Part shown: one piece after another, positions 45,422 to 54,741 of the stretch
Layout of the letters: every line of letters begins with the position of its first letter
Numbering within the stretch: the stretch's first letter is position 1
From: Achromobacter agilis
Lineage (GTDB): Bacteria > Pseudomonadota > Gammaproteobacteria > Burkholderiales > Burkholderiaceae_B
DNA: 64,000 nucleotides
Direction: 5' to 3'
Assembly (NCBI RefSeq): GCF_900496965.1
Contig: NZ_UFQB01000002.1
Location: 62,001 to 126,000 of the forward strand
The notes under the pieces: generated by a model
The model's input: the letters and a program-made list of their open reading frames with translations, nothing else
The model's database searches: none
Told to the model about the DNA's origin: nothing
Program-made: the position numbers and the translations under genes

Positions 45422-46387
45422 CTATCGCAGCAAAGCCTGCGACTGTTGAATCAAGGGCGCCCAGACCGACACCTGCGCATTCAGCTTCGCCTGCAGCCCC
45501 TTTGGCGTCGCCCGCTCCGCGCTGACCGGCGCCGCGCCCAGGTTTCTCATGCTCTCCACGAACGCCGGGTCGGCAATGGCGGCTTGAAGCGCGCGGTCCA
45601 GCCGCTCCACCACGGGACCGGGCACGCCTTTCGGCGCATACACCCCATGCCAGACCGTGACTTCGAAGTTGTCCAGCCCCTGCTCGGCCAGCGTCGGCAA
45701 GTCAGGAAGCGCCTGCAGACGGCCGGCAGTGGTGCTGCCGTAGACGCGAACCCGGTTCCCGAGTATGGGCTGCAATGTCGTGGTGATCTGGTCGCAAAGC
45801 AGGTCCACCTGCCCTCCCTGCAGATCCGTCATCGCCGGCGCGGCGCCCTTGTACGGAATGGTCGTCAGCGCCAGGTTCAGGCGGCTCATCAGCAATAGCC
45901 CGCAGAGATGGGAGGCCGTCCCGATTCCCGCGTTGCTGAGATTGATTTGCTTCTGGTTGGCGCGGAGATAATCGACCAGGCCGGCAAAGCTGTCCGGCGG
46001 AAGGTCTTTCCTGCCGACGAGGGTCATCGGCACATCGACGACCTCGCCGATATAGGAGAAATCGTGCCGGGGATCAAACTTGATCTCGGGCGATAGCGAT
46101 TTGAGCGTCGACATCCCGATGTTGTGGATCAAAAGCGTGTAGCCATCGGGCGCGGCGCGCAGCACCGCTTCCGCGCCCACGATTCCGCCCGAGCTGGGCC
46201 GGTTGTCGACGATCACCGCCTGCCCGAGATTCTTGCCCATGGCCGCGGCGAGCTGCCGCGCAACCACATCGGTCGGCCCGCCCGCCGAAAACGGCACGAT
46301 CAGCGTGATGGGACGGCTGGGAAAGGTCTGTGCAACAGCAAGCCCCGATACGGATATCAACCCTGCGGCAATCATTTTCCTGATCAT
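45422..46387 (-). CDS. Tripartite tricarboxylate transporter substrate-binding protein (Bug/TctC family)
   Basis: A 321-residue secreted binding protein. The signal peptide (1-20) ends VAQTF, followed by SRPITLIVPFSAGGPTDVVA, VIVDNRPSSGGIVGAE, DGYTLLIHN and IPYKGAAPAMTDLQGGQVD. AAGGAGA lies a few bases before ATG 46387. It is preceded by a CoA-transferase gene and followed after 18 bp by the isomerase gene, so it probably binds the acid that this group activates. Confidence 0.92.
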   Translation of the reverse strand: MIRKMIAAGLISVSGLAVAQTFPSRPITLIVPFSAGGPTDVVARQLAAAMGKNLGQAVIVDNRPSSGGIVGAEAVLRAAPDGYTLLIHNIGMSTLKSLSPEIKFDPRHDFSYIGEVVDVPMTLVGRKDLPPDSFAGLVDYLRANQKQINLSNAGIGTASHLCGLLLMSRLNLALTTIPYKGAAPAMTDLQGGQVDLLCDQITTTLQPILGNRVRVYGSTTAGRLQALPDLPTLAEQGLDNFEVTVWHGVYAPKGVPGPVVERLDRALQAAIADPAFVESMRNLGAAPVSAERATPKGLQAKLNAQVSVWAPLIQQSQALLR

Positions 46388-46420
46388 CGTTTGTCTCCTT
46401 GATTCTGTTGTTCAAAAGAC

Positions 46421-47698
46421 TCAGACCTTCTCGTGCGCCCTTCGCGTCAGCAACGGATCCCGGACCAGGACCTCGTCGTCGTACAGCCCTTGCACCTCCG
46501 TGGGCGACAGGCCGAGCAGTTCCTGCAGGACCACCTCGTTATCCTCTCCAAGCGCGGAGGCGCGAAGCCGCTCCGGCGGCTGCCAGGCGGAGAACTTCGC
46601 CGGGAATCCCGGTATGTCGAACTCCCCTATCACGTCATCCCGCACCTTGCGCACTGTTCCCCGATCGCGCAAATGCGGATGCGCCATGGCTTCGTTGAGC
46701 GTCAGAACGGGCGCGCAGGGAATCCGCTTGGCATCGAGCGCCGCCATCGCCCGCTCGCGCGTCCCCATGCCTGCCAGCCAGTCCTCGAGGATCGCCTTGA
46801 TGTCTTCGTTGTTGTCCCGGCGCAATGCAGCCGTGGCGAATCGGGGATCCTCCGACAGTTCCGGCATGCCGAGCGCGCTGATGAATGCGTTCCATTGATG
46901 GGGCAGGATCGCCAGTGAAAGATGCGTCCCGTCGCCGCACCGGAATACGCCGGTCGGGCCGCCATCGGGATGCTGCGAACCGGTGCGCCGGGGCACATAG
47001 CCCTTGCGCAAGGCGACGCGCGGCACGGCAACCTCATGCATCTGGAAGTAGGTATCCAGCAGCGTGGCCTCGACGTGCTGCCCCTCTCCGGTCCGTTCGC
47101 GGTGCAGCAGCGCGAACCCGACCGCCATGGCGGCGGTCATGCCCGTGGCGGTGTCCCCTATCGCCATCGTTATCAGCGACGGATCGCCGTCCGGCGAACC
47201 GATCAGGTCCGTTATGCCGGCGTACGCCTGCGCGATGTAGTCGTAGCCCGGCTTCTGGCTGAGGAGCCCGGTCTGCCCCGCCAGCGAAATCGAACACATC
47301 ACCAGGCGCGGATTCAACGCGCGCAGCGCCTCGTAGGACAGCCCGGCCCGCGCCATGACGCCCGGGCTGAAGTTCTCGACGAGCACGTCGAACTTCGGAA
47401 TCATGCGCTTGATGAGCGCCAGCCCCCGGGGATGCTTGATGTCCAGCGCAAGACTCTGCTTCGAATGGTTGTGCTGGAAGTAATAGGTGCTCCGGCTCGA
47501 GCCCTTGTGATCGGGATTTCGCGATTTCAATCCCCCGATGCGCGTGCGATCGCCAAAGGGAGCAAGCTCGACTTTGACCACGTCGGCGCCCAGCTCCGCC
47601 ATGATCCGCGTGCAGGTGGGTCCAGCGACGATCTGGGTCAGGTCCAAGACCCGGTAGCCCTTGAGCATGGGAAGTGCGGTATTTGCTGCGGTACTCAT
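46421..47698 (-). CDS. CaiB/BaiF (class III) CoA-transferase
   Basis: A 425-residue enzyme that moves CoA between carboxylates. The N-terminal pattern is RVLDLTQIVAGPTCTRIMAE, then LGADVVKVE and LDIKHPRGLALIKRM. The likely catalytic Asp is in MAIGDTATGMTAAMA, followed by HRERTGEGQHVEATLLD. It resembles formyl-CoA and succinyl-CoA-dependent transferases, but substrates cannot be read from sequence. It shares the leftward group with GST (upstream) and Bug (downstream). Confidence 0.9.
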   Translation of the reverse strand: MSTAANTALPMLKGYRVLDLTQIVAGPTCTRIMAELGADVVKVELAPFGDRTRIGGLKSRNPDHKGSSRSTYYFQHNHSKQSLALDIKHPRGLALIKRMIPKFDVLVENFSPGVMARAGLSYEALRALNPRLVMCSISLAGQTGLLSQKPGYDYIAQAYAGITDLIGSPDGDPSLITMAIGDTATGMTAAMAVGFALLHRERTGEGQHVEATLLDTYFQMHEVAVPRVALRKGYVPRRTGSQHPDGGPTGVFRCGDGTHLSLAILPHQWNAFISALGMPELSEDPRFATAALRRDNNEDIKAILEDWLAGMGTRERAMAALDAKRIPCAPVLTLNEAMAHPHLRDRGTVRKVRDDVIGEFDIPGFPAKFSAWQPPERLRASALGEDNEVVLQELLGLSPTEVQGLYDDEVLVRDPLLTRRAHEKV

Positions 47699-47729
47699 AG
47701 CGGTGCCTCTACACGGTTTCCGTTATCGA

Positions 47730-48422
47730 TCATGACTGCCCAAAAAGGTTTTTCCAGCGCTCGCCTTCCGGTGGCTTGCCGCTGCGATCCACCTTTTCGG
47801 CCAGCACGGCCAGGCCGCGCTGGACGGCGGGACGGGCCCTGACCTCCGAATACCATCTACTGATGTTCGGCCACTCGTTCAGATCCTGGCCCTGCCACTT
47901 GTAGGGCCGCAACCAGGGATAGGTCGCGATGTCGGCCAGGGAATATTCGTCTCCGGCAAGGTACGCGTGCCTGGAAAGCTGCCGGTCGATAACGCCGTAA
48001 AGGCGATGGGCCTCGCGCGTGTACCGGTCTATGGCGTAGGGAATGGTTTCGGGCGAATATTTGCGGAAATGATGGGCCTGGCCGAGCATCGGCCCCACGC
48101 CGCCCATCTGGAACATCAACCATTGCAGGACGGCGGACCTGCGCCGCGCATCGGCGGGAAACAGATCGCTTTTCGCCTTCTCGGCCAGGTAGACCATAAT
48201 CGCGCCCGACTCGAACACGCAGATCGGCGCCTGGCCTGGCCCTTCCTCGTCCACGATCGCGGGAACCTTGTTGTTCGGACTGATGCTCAGGAAGTCGGGT
48301 TCGAACTGCTCGCCTTTGCCGATGTGGACCGGCACGACCTCGTAGGGCATGGCCAGTTCTTCAAGCAGGATCGACACCTTGTAGGCATTGGGTGTAGACC
48401 AAAAGAAAAGTTGGATCATCAA
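47730..48422 (-). CDS. Glutathione S-transferase family protein
   Basis: A 230-residue soluble GST with an N-terminal thioredoxin-like domain (LFFWSTPNAYKVSILLEELA; SPNNKVPAIVD; FESGAIMVYLAEK, which is the glutathione-contact strand) and an all-helical C-terminal domain (YSLADIATYPWLRPY). Serine or asparagine near residue 10-14 would activate glutathione, as in YfcG/YghU-like enzymes. First gene of the leftward group, divergent from a LysR gene. Together with the HCCA-isomerase-like protein it suggests glutathione-linked chemistry on an aromatic or unsaturated acid. Confidence 0.87.
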   Translation of the reverse strand: MMIQLFFWSTPNAYKVSILLEELAMPYEVVPVHIGKGEQFEPDFLSISPNNKVPAIVDEEGPGQAPICVFESGAIMVYLAEKAKSDLFPADARRRSAVLQWLMFQMGGVGPMLGQAHHFRKYSPETIPYAIDRYTREAHRLYGVIDRQLSRHAYLAGDEYSLADIATYPWLRPYKWQGQDLNEWPNISRWYSEVRARPAVQRGLAVLAEKVDRSGKPPEGERWKNLFGQS

Positions 48423-48561
48423 CGGTCCCCGTCACGTAAACTCAACGACTGGGATCCATGGTATGGACATTGAATCTTTAGCGACAATAGGACATCGCGA
48501 TCCCGGTATATGACGAATCTATGGCCGCGCAGGACATCGCCTTTGAATTGGCAAGAGACTC

Positions 48562-49521
48562 ATGGAACTCAGACAGCTACGCTATTTTTTGAGGATCGTA
48601 GAACTCGGAAGCATGTCGAAGGCGGCGAAAGACCTGTACATTGCGCAGCCCGCGCTCAGCTCCCAAATCACGAACCTGGAATCGGAACTTGGCGTACGCC
48701 TGCTCTCCCGCAGCGTGCGCGGCGTCAGCCCGACCCGGGCGGGCGATGCGCTCTATCTGCACGCGCAAGCCGTGCTGCGGCAGATCGAAAGACTGAAATA
48801 CGATGTGGCGAACACGGATGCGCTTCCGGGCGGCCCCGTCTCCGTTGGCCTTCCGACCAGCGCGGCCAACGTGCTCGCGGGGCCGCTGATCGCCGCGGTG
48901 CAGCAACGATATCCGGACATCCAGCTGCGCATCGTGGAGAGCTTGAGCGGGCATCTGCTTGAGCTCGTCGCCACAGGCCGCCTGGAAATGTCGCTCCTGT
49001 TCGAAGCGGTCCCCGCAACGAGTTCGCCCGCCAAGGAGATCCAGCGGGGCGCGAACATCCAATGGATCCCCTTGATCGACGAAGATCTTTATCTTCTGGC
49101 GGCGCCGTCAAAAGGCGGGAACGACTCGTCGACGGTGGTTTTAAAGGAAGCCGCAAGCGTACCCCTGGTCCTGCCGGGAAGCGCGAACGTAACGCGCCAG
49201 ATCATCGAACGCCGCTTTGCCGAAGCCGGCCTCGCTCCGTCGGTCATGATGGAGCTTGATTCCCTCTCGACGATCCAGTCCATCGTCGAGAGCGGGCAGG
49301 CAGCCACGATCCTGTCGCTGTCGGCCCTTGTGGGCGCGGGCGTTCGGGAAAAACTGTCCGTGCGCCCGGTGGACGAACCGCCGCTGCGCAGACGGTTGTC
49401 GTTGTGCAATTCGGACGTGCTGGGCATGGGCGCCGCGGCCGAAGTCATTGGCGGCCTGATCCCGGAATTGGTGCGCGACCTGGTCGCTTCCGGCCGGTGG
49501 GCAGGGGCACGCCTTCTGTGA
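48562..49521 (+). CDS. LysR-family transcriptional regulator
   Basis: A 319-residue regulator with N-terminal helix-turn-helix (MELRQLRYFLRIVELGSMSK; IAQPALSSQITNLESELGV) and effector domain from about residue 90 (GPVSVGLPTSAANVLAGPLI). The pattern is CbbR/Nac-like. It is 139 bp from the divergent GST-CoA-transferase group and 109 bp upstream of a second CoA-transferase gene in its own direction, so it can control both. Confidence 0.9.
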   Translation: MELRQLRYFLRIVELGSMSKAAKDLYIAQPALSSQITNLESELGVRLLSRSVRGVSPTRAGDALYLHAQAVLRQIERLKYDVANTDALPGGPVSVGLPTSAANVLAGPLIAAVQQRYPDIQLRIVESLSGHLLELVATGRLEMSLLFEAVPATSSPAKEIQRGANIQWIPLIDEDLYLLAAPSKGGNDSSTVVLKEAASVPLVLPGSANVTRQIIERRFAEAGLAPSVMMELDSLSTIQSIVESGQAATILSLSALVGAGVREKLSVRPVDEPPLRRRLSLCNSDVLGMGAAAEVIGGLIPELVRDLVASGRWAGARLL

Positions 49522-49630
49522 GGCGGCCAGGAGCAATCGTTTTTGGGTATGCCCCCAGCCGAAAGTCCTATGACGTCCCCGCCACGCGTTCTGCTTAGAC
49601 TGGCAACCAATGACAGTCCAGGTGGAGCTT

Positions 49631-50872
49631 ATGGAAAAGATACTGACAGGGACCGTGGTGCTCGATTTGACCCGTTTCTTCTCGGGCCCCCAGGCCACGT
49701 TGTTCCTGGCCGGGCTGGGCGCCGAAGTGATCAAGATCGATGATCCCGCCACCGGCGACCCAACCACGTTTTCTCCTCCGTTTGCCGGCCCGGAGGGCGT
49801 GTCGTTCCACCGCAAGACGCAAGCCGATATGGGCATCGCGTACCTGAAGCGTGCGCGCGGAAAGAAATCGGTCGGCCTGAATCTGAAAGCCCCGGAGGGG
49901 CGCGCGGCCTTCATGAAACTGGTCCGGTCCGCCGACGTGGTGATCGACAACTTCAGCGCGGGCGTCGCCGATCGCCTGGGCATCGGCTACGAGACCCTGC
50001 GGGAGGCCAATCCCGGGATCGTTCATTGCTCTCTGACGGGCTATGGCTCAACGGGCCCTGAACGCAATCTCAAGGCCTACGATCTCATGGTCCAGGCTGC
50101 CGTGGGCATGATGAGCGTCACCGGGCAGCCCGACGCCCCGCCCGCCAAGGCCGGGTCCCCGCTCTCCGACGCCATCGCCGGAACGTTCGCGGCCACGGGC
50201 ATTCTCGCCGCCCTTCTGCACCGCAACCGCACGGGCGAGGGGCAATCGGTCGACGTCTCGATGGCCGACTGCCTGTTTGCCCTGATGTTCGATGAACCTT
50301 TCGACTGCTATCGATCGCTGGGGTTGCCGCTGCGCCAGGGGAATCGAATCATGCGGTTTTCGCCTTTCAACGCTTATCGCACGCGGGACGGGTGGGTCGT
50401 GGCCGGCGCCGCCACGCAGGACGACTGGAACGCGCTTTTGCGCGCGATGGGCCGGGAAGACCTGGCGGAGAACCCACAGATCAACAGCCTTTCCTGGCGC
50501 CTGGCCAACAATGCCACGGTAGACAGCCTGATGTCGAGTTGGACCGAACCATTGGAATCCGCCGAGGTGCTGCGGCGCCTGAACGAGGTCAAAGTGCCCT
50601 GCAGCCCGGTGCGCGAAATCGGCGAGGTCATGGAGTGGGCGCAACTGAAAGACCGCGACATGATGATGCCCCTCTGGAATCCGTTGGCGCAAGCCACCGT
50701 GGAAGCGAAGGGCCCAGGGTTCCCGATCAAGTTCAGCGCCAGCAAGGCAGCGTACGACACGCCTGCCCCGCTTCCTGGCCAGCACAGCCGGGAGGTCCTC
50801 ATGAATCTTGGCGGCTTTTCGGCTCATGACGTCGATGCCATGGCCCGGCGCGGCATCATCTCCGCGCCCTGA
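49631..50872 (+). CDS. CaiB/BaiF (class III) CoA-transferase
   Basis: A 413-residue CoA-transferase. Stretches: VVLDLTRFFSGPQATLFLAG, LGAEVIKIDDPATGD, LNLKAPEGRAAFMKLV and HCSLTGYGSTGP. The candidate catalytic Asp is in PLSDAIAGTFAATG, then HRNRTGEGQSVDVSMAD. I use ATG 49631, where AGG is eight bases upstream; ATG 49610 is possible. It is the second enzyme of this class within 3 kb, on the other side of the LysR gene, and the two differ clearly in sequence, so they probably act on different acids. Confidence 0.88.
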   Translation: MEKILTGTVVLDLTRFFSGPQATLFLAGLGAEVIKIDDPATGDPTTFSPPFAGPEGVSFHRKTQADMGIAYLKRARGKKSVGLNLKAPEGRAAFMKLVRSADVVIDNFSAGVADRLGIGYETLREANPGIVHCSLTGYGSTGPERNLKAYDLMVQAAVGMMSVTGQPDAPPAKAGSPLSDAIAGTFAATGILAALLHRNRTGEGQSVDVSMADCLFALMFDEPFDCYRSLGLPLRQGNRIMRFSPFNAYRTRDGWVVAGAATQDDWNALLRAMGREDLAENPQINSLSWRLANNATVDSLMSSWTEPLESAEVLRRLNEVKVPCSPVREIGEVMEWAQLKDRDMMMPLWNPLAQATVEAKGPGFPIKFSASKAAYDTPAPLPGQHSREVLMNLGGFSAHDVDAMARRGIISAP

Positions 50873-50888
50873 GCGTCACTCGAACTCA

Positions 50889-50917
50889 GGCCGCGGGAGC
50901 GCCCCGCGCCCGCGGCC
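50889..50917. terminator. Stable hairpin between convergent CoA-transferase and comEC
   Basis: GGCCGCGGG (50889-50897) pairs perfectly with CCCGCGGCC (50909-50917) around an 11-base loop. No T-tract follows. It lies 16 bp after the CoA-transferase stop and 44 bp from the comEC stop, so it may mark transcript ends on either strand. Confidence 0.5.
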
Positions 50918-50960
50918 TCTCGAACCCAATCCGAACGCGAATGCGGCAGGCGGCGGCGCC

Positions 50961-53357
50961 TCAGCGCCCATGCCAATACCGCCGCCCGCGGTCCCGCTCC
51001 GCCCATATCTCCAACCCACCGGGGCCTGACTGCGCGATCACCGCGCCGTCGCGGTCGCTGCGCCAGAAGGCCGCGCCGGCGCGCCGCCATCGCAGTTCCA
51101 CCGCGCGGGCCGGGTGGCGGAAGCGGTTCAGGTGGCCCGCCTGCGCTATCGCATGGCCGGCGGCGGTGGCGGCCACCAGGTCCCGCCCCGAGGAGGATGC
51201 CGAGCCGTGGTGCGGGGCCAGCACCACGTCCGTCGCGGGAAGCCCGGCCGCGGCCAGTTCGCGCTCCTGCGCCACGCCCACGTCCCCGGTGAGCAGCAGC
51301 GAATGGCTCGCGCCTTGCACGCGCAGCACGCAGCTGTCCGCGTTGCGGTCTTCCACCGCCCCGCTGCCGTCGCGCGCCGGATGCAGGAACGTGAACATCA
51401 CGCCATCCACCTCCCATTGGCGCCCGCGCCGGCATCGCTGCATGTCGCGCGGCGGAGCCGGGCTGGCCGCGTCCGGCCACATGCGGGCGTCGCGCCGCAG
51501 GAACGCTTCCAGGTCGAAAGAGGCATGGCTGCGCAGCACCGGCACCGCCGCCAGCACCGCGCGGGCGCCGCCGACGTGATCCGCGTCGGCGTGCGAGAGG
51601 ACCAGCACGTCCAGCTGCCGGATGCCGCGCGCCTGCAGAAAGGGCGCGACCACCCGCTCGCCCGCATCGCTGCCGCCGTAGTGGCGCGGACCGGCGTCGA
51701 ACAGCAAGGCCTGGCTGGCCGTCTCCACCAGGATGGCGCTGCCCTGCCCCACATCCAGGGCGCTCATGCGCCAGTAGCCCGCCTCCGGCCTGTCGGGACG
51801 CCAGAACAGCAGCGGCAGCATGCATGCCCAGCCCCATTGCCGCCCCGGCCATCCGCGCGCCTGCAGCGCCCAGGCCATGCCCGCCACCGCAAGGGCCAGC
51901 CAGGGCCACGGCGCCGCCGCGACCGCAAAGCTGGACCATTCGGCATTGCCCACCCAGGCGACCGGCGCCATGGTCAGGTCGAAGGCATGCAGCCCCGTCC
52001 TTCCCGCGAGCGCCGCCAGGGCGCTCGCGCCAGGCGCCACCGACAAGGCCGCGCACAATAACGCCAGCGGCGTCACGACGAACGTCACGGCCGGGATCGC
52101 CACGGCGTTGGCCAGGGGCGATCCCAGCGACACCTGCTGCACCAGGAATGCCAGCAGCGGCGTGAGGCCCAGCGTGACCATCAGCTGCAAGCGCGTCGCC
52201 TGGGCCAGGCGCGCGGCCCAGCGCGCCCGCCAGCCGGCCTCCGCGTCGAAGGGCGCATCGGCGATGCGCAGCAGCACGGCCACCGCGCCGAACGACAGCC
52301 AGAACCCCGGCGCCACCGGCGCCCACGGGTCCAGCGCCACCACCACCGCGGCCGCGCAAGCCAATACCCGGTCCGCCGATACGGGCAAGCGCGAAACGGA
52401 CGCCGCCAGCACCACCGACAGCATGAAGAACGTGCGGCGCGCCGGCACGCCCCAACCAGCCAGCAGGCAATACAGCAGCGCGACGGCCGCGGCGGCGGCC
52501 CCGCCCGCCACGCGCGCGGGCGCATGCTCCGCCAGCCCCACGCCGCGCCAGCGCGCCCGCCGCCACACGGCCGCCACCAGCAGGCCCGCGATCCCCGCGA
52601 TCGACGTGACGTGCATGCCGCTGATCGACACGAGATGCGTGATGCCGCTGCGGTTGAACAGCCGCCAATCCTCGCGCGCCACGCCCGCCTGGTCGCCGAT
52701 GGCCAGCGCGATCAGCACCGGCGCGTAGCGGTGCTCGCCCAGGGCCGCGCGCAGACCCTCCCTGACATGGTGGCGCGCGCGTTCGATCGCCACGCCCGGC
52801 GTTGCCCACGGCCTGTCGGCCAGCAACCGGGGCTGCCCCCGCACCGTTCCCACCGCGCGCACGCCCCGCGCGAAGTAGCGGCCCTCCGCATCCGGGCCGG
52901 CGGGGTTCAGCAACCCGTGCGGACGCCGCAACACCAGCGCCATCCGCCAGACCTGCCCGGGCACCAGCACCGGCATCCCGCCCTGCGCGCCCGGCGCCAC
53001 CTGCCAGGCGACCTGGAGCCGGGACGGGATGCCCGGCCCGGCGGGTTCGTCCAGTTCAGCCACGAAGCGCTGCCCGCGCGCGTCGCCATCCGGCAATTCG
53101 GCGATGCGCAGCACAAGCCGGGATACGGCATCGTGGTGCTCGTCCGCCAGCGCATCGTCCAGCCGCCATTGCGCCTGTAAGCCGGCATTGAGCAGCCCTG
53201 CGCACAAGCCCAGCGCCAAGGCCGAGCCAGCCTTCGCGCCGCCGGGCCGCAAGCGCGGTAAAGCGGCAAGCGCCAGCAGGCAGGCGCCCGCCAATAGCCA
53301 CGCCGCACCGGCCCCCGGCAGGCGCGGCGCCACCTGGACCAGCCCCGAGCCCGCCAC
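50961..53357 (-). CDS. comEC: ComEC/Rec2 DNA-uptake channel protein
   Basis: A 798-residue inner-membrane protein that carries single-stranded DNA into the cytoplasm in natural competence. An N-terminal soluble OB-like region (RFVAELDEP; VPGQVWRMALVLRRPHG) is followed by the competence domain with many helices (ITHLVSISGMHVTSIAGIAG; ARRTFFMLSVVLAASVSRLP) and a C-terminal metallo-beta-lactamase-like domain (DVGQGSAILVET; VLVLSHADADHVGGARA; LLLTGDVG). GTG 53357 is the only ordinary start codon after the upstream stop, but the first hydrophobic helix seems to begin about ten codons earlier, so the real start may be non-canonical. No other competence gene is in the window. Confidence 0.9.
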   Translation of the reverse strand: MAGSGLVQVAPRLPGAGAAWLLAGACLLALAALPRLRPGGAKAGSALALGLCAGLLNAGLQAQWRLDDALADEHHDAVSRLVLRIAELPDGDARGQRFVAELDEPAGPGIPSRLQVAWQVAPGAQGGMPVLVPGQVWRMALVLRRPHGLLNPAGPDAEGRYFARGVRAVGTVRGQPRLLADRPWATPGVAIERARHHVREGLRAALGEHRYAPVLIALAIGDQAGVAREDWRLFNRSGITHLVSISGMHVTSIAGIAGLLVAAVWRRARWRGVGLAEHAPARVAGGAAAAAVALLYCLLAGWGVPARRTFFMLSVVLAASVSRLPVSADRVLACAAAVVVALDPWAPVAPGFWLSFGAVAVLLRIADAPFDAEAGWRARWAARLAQATRLQLMVTLGLTPLLAFLVQQVSLGSPLANAVAIPAVTFVVTPLALLCAALSVAPGASALAALAGRTGLHAFDLTMAPVAWVGNAEWSSFAVAAAPWPWLALAVAGMAWALQARGWPGRQWGWACMLPLLFWRPDRPEAGYWRMSALDVGQGSAILVETASQALLFDAGPRHYGGSDAGERVVAPFLQARGIRQLDVLVLSHADADHVGGARAVLAAVPVLRSHASFDLEAFLRRDARMWPDAASPAPPRDMQRCRRGRQWEVDGVMFTFLHPARDGSGAVEDRNADSCVLRVQGASHSLLLTGDVGVAQERELAAAGLPATDVVLAPHHGSASSSGRDLVAATAAGHAIAQAGHLNRFRHPARAVELRWRRAGAAFWRSDRDGAVIAQSGPGGLEIWAERDRGRRYWHGR

Positions 53358-53570
53358 GAACGCGATGCAGAAAAAACGGCCTGTGATATGCGCCTCCCGA
53401 AACAGGAAAGCGTAGGCCGACGCGCGGTGCCGCGGACCGCAACCGGGGCGGTTTTATCCGCCTCGGGTGAACGCGGCAGTCAGACCATCGCCTTCCCCAG
53501 TGCTGGACGACGTCCAGGTCCGGAAGTTCGATGAATGCGGCCGTGGCCGGCGCGGCGCGCCTTGTCCGGG

Positions 53571-53679
53571 AGCACGGCGCAATCCATCGGGCTGCTGGCC
53601 CTGATCGTCGCCATTCCGAGTACCGGAGCGCTGTCCGATCGCTACGGCCGCAAACCGGTCATGCCGGCCGTCCACCGCG
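53571..53679 (+). pseudogene. Remnant of an MFS (metabolite:H+ symporter type) transporter
   Basis: In the plus-strand frame starting at 53571 the DNA reads STAQSIGLLALIVAIPSTG followed by ALSDRYGRKPVMPAV. The GALSDRYGRKPVM stretch is the classic loop-2/3 signature of major-facilitator proteins. Nothing before or after it continues a transporter: upstream sequence within about 100 bp does not match, and downstream it runs into the stop end of the Bug gene. I read it as a decayed fragment of a transporter gene once next to this acid-degradation cluster. The rest of the 53358-53570 interval shows no gene. Confidence 0.65.
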
Positions 53680-54654
53680 TCATTCGGCCTGAATCCCCGC
53701 CTGCCTGACCTTGTCGCCCCAGACCTTTTCCTGCTGCACCACGAAAGGCCCGAACGCCGACGCCGGAGCCGGCATGGGTTCAGCCCCCAGCTGCACCAGC
53801 TTGCCCTTGATTTCCTCGGACGACACGATCTTGTACAGCTCGTCGCCCAGGCGCTTGGCGATGGGCTGCGGCAGCTTGGCCGGCCCGAAAATCCCCACCC
53901 AGGCCGCCAGATCGAAACCCGGCTGGCCCAGCGCCTCCGACACGCTGGGCAGATTCGGCGCCAGGGCGCTGCGCTTCTCGGTCGATACCGCCAGCGCCTT
54001 CAGGGTGCCGGCCTGGATATGGGCGGTCGCCGAGGCCAGGTCCACGAACATAAAGGTGGCCCGCCCGCCGATGATGTCCGTCATGGCCTGCGGCGTGCTC
54101 TTGTAGGGAACCGCCGTGGCCTTCAAACCGGTCAGTTTGTCGAACGACGCGGCCGAAATCTGGCCCGTGCTGTTGCCGTAGGCATAGTTCAGGCCTTGGG
54201 GATTGGCCCGGCCGTAGCGCAGCAGATCGTCGACGCTATTGATCGGCAGCTTGGCGCTGACCGCCAGCACGAACGGAAAATTGCAGACCTGTACCAACGG
54301 CGTGAAATCCTTGATCGGATCGTAGCGCAGGTTCTTGAACAGGTACGGGTTGGACGAATGGGTGGTGTTGGTCGCCAGCATGATGGTGTAGCCGTCGGGC
54401 TGGGCGCGCGCCACCAGATCGGCGGCGATCTGGCCGGACGCGCCGGGGCGGTTCTCGACGATCACGGCTTGCCCCAAGGCGGCCTGCAGGCGTTCGCCGA
54501 TCAATCTGGCGACGATATCGCTGGCGCTGCCCGCGCCGAATGCCGTGATCATTTTCACCGGCTGGGATGGATAATCCGCCGCCTTCGCAGGCCCGGCCAG
54601 ATTCAGCGCGAGCAACGCGGCCGCGCATGCCGGCTTGAATAAGGAACGCATCAT
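53680..54654 (-). CDS. Tripartite tricarboxylate transporter substrate-binding protein (Bug/TctC family)
   Basis: A 324-residue secreted binding protein with signal peptide ending PAKAADY. Mature features: SQPVKMITAFGAGSASDIVA (the usual PGG loop is AGSAS here), VIVENRPGASGQIAAD, DGYTIMLATN and AVPYKSTPQAMTDIIGG. It lies at the end of the leftward acyl-CoA cluster, next to a transporter remnant, and probably binds the dicarboxylate degraded there. Confidence 0.9.
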   Translation of the reverse strand: MMRSLFKPACAAALLALNLAGPAKAADYPSQPVKMITAFGAGSASDIVARLIGERLQAALGQAVIVENRPGASGQIAADLVARAQPDGYTIMLATNTTHSSNPYLFKNLRYDPIKDFTPLVQVCNFPFVLAVSAKLPINSVDDLLRYGRANPQGLNYAYGNSTGQISAASFDKLTGLKATAVPYKSTPQAMTDIIGGRATFMFVDLASATAHIQAGTLKALAVSTEKRSALAPNLPSVSEALGQPGFDLAAWVGIFGPAKLPQPIAKRLGDELYKIVSSEEIKGKLVQLGAEPMPAPASAFGPFVVQQEKVWGDKVRQAGIQAE

Positions 54655-54741
54655 GTCTCTCTCCTTGAAGCGGCGCCGGCCTTGTCTGCGGACGGTCGCC
54701 GAAAGTCCCGGGCGAAGGCCAGCCGGCCCCGCCCGGGCGGT

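Noticed and set aside
49610-49631. Earlier ATG of the second CoA-transferase
   Set aside because: ATG 49610 has no ribosome site and adds residues not typical of the family. ATG 49631 follows AGGTGGAG at usable spacing.
53454-53675. A 73-codon minus-strand frame at the MFS remnant
   Set aside because: It has no domain or ribosome site. The plus-strand frame contains a recognisable MFS signature, so the region is better read as a remnant on the other strand.
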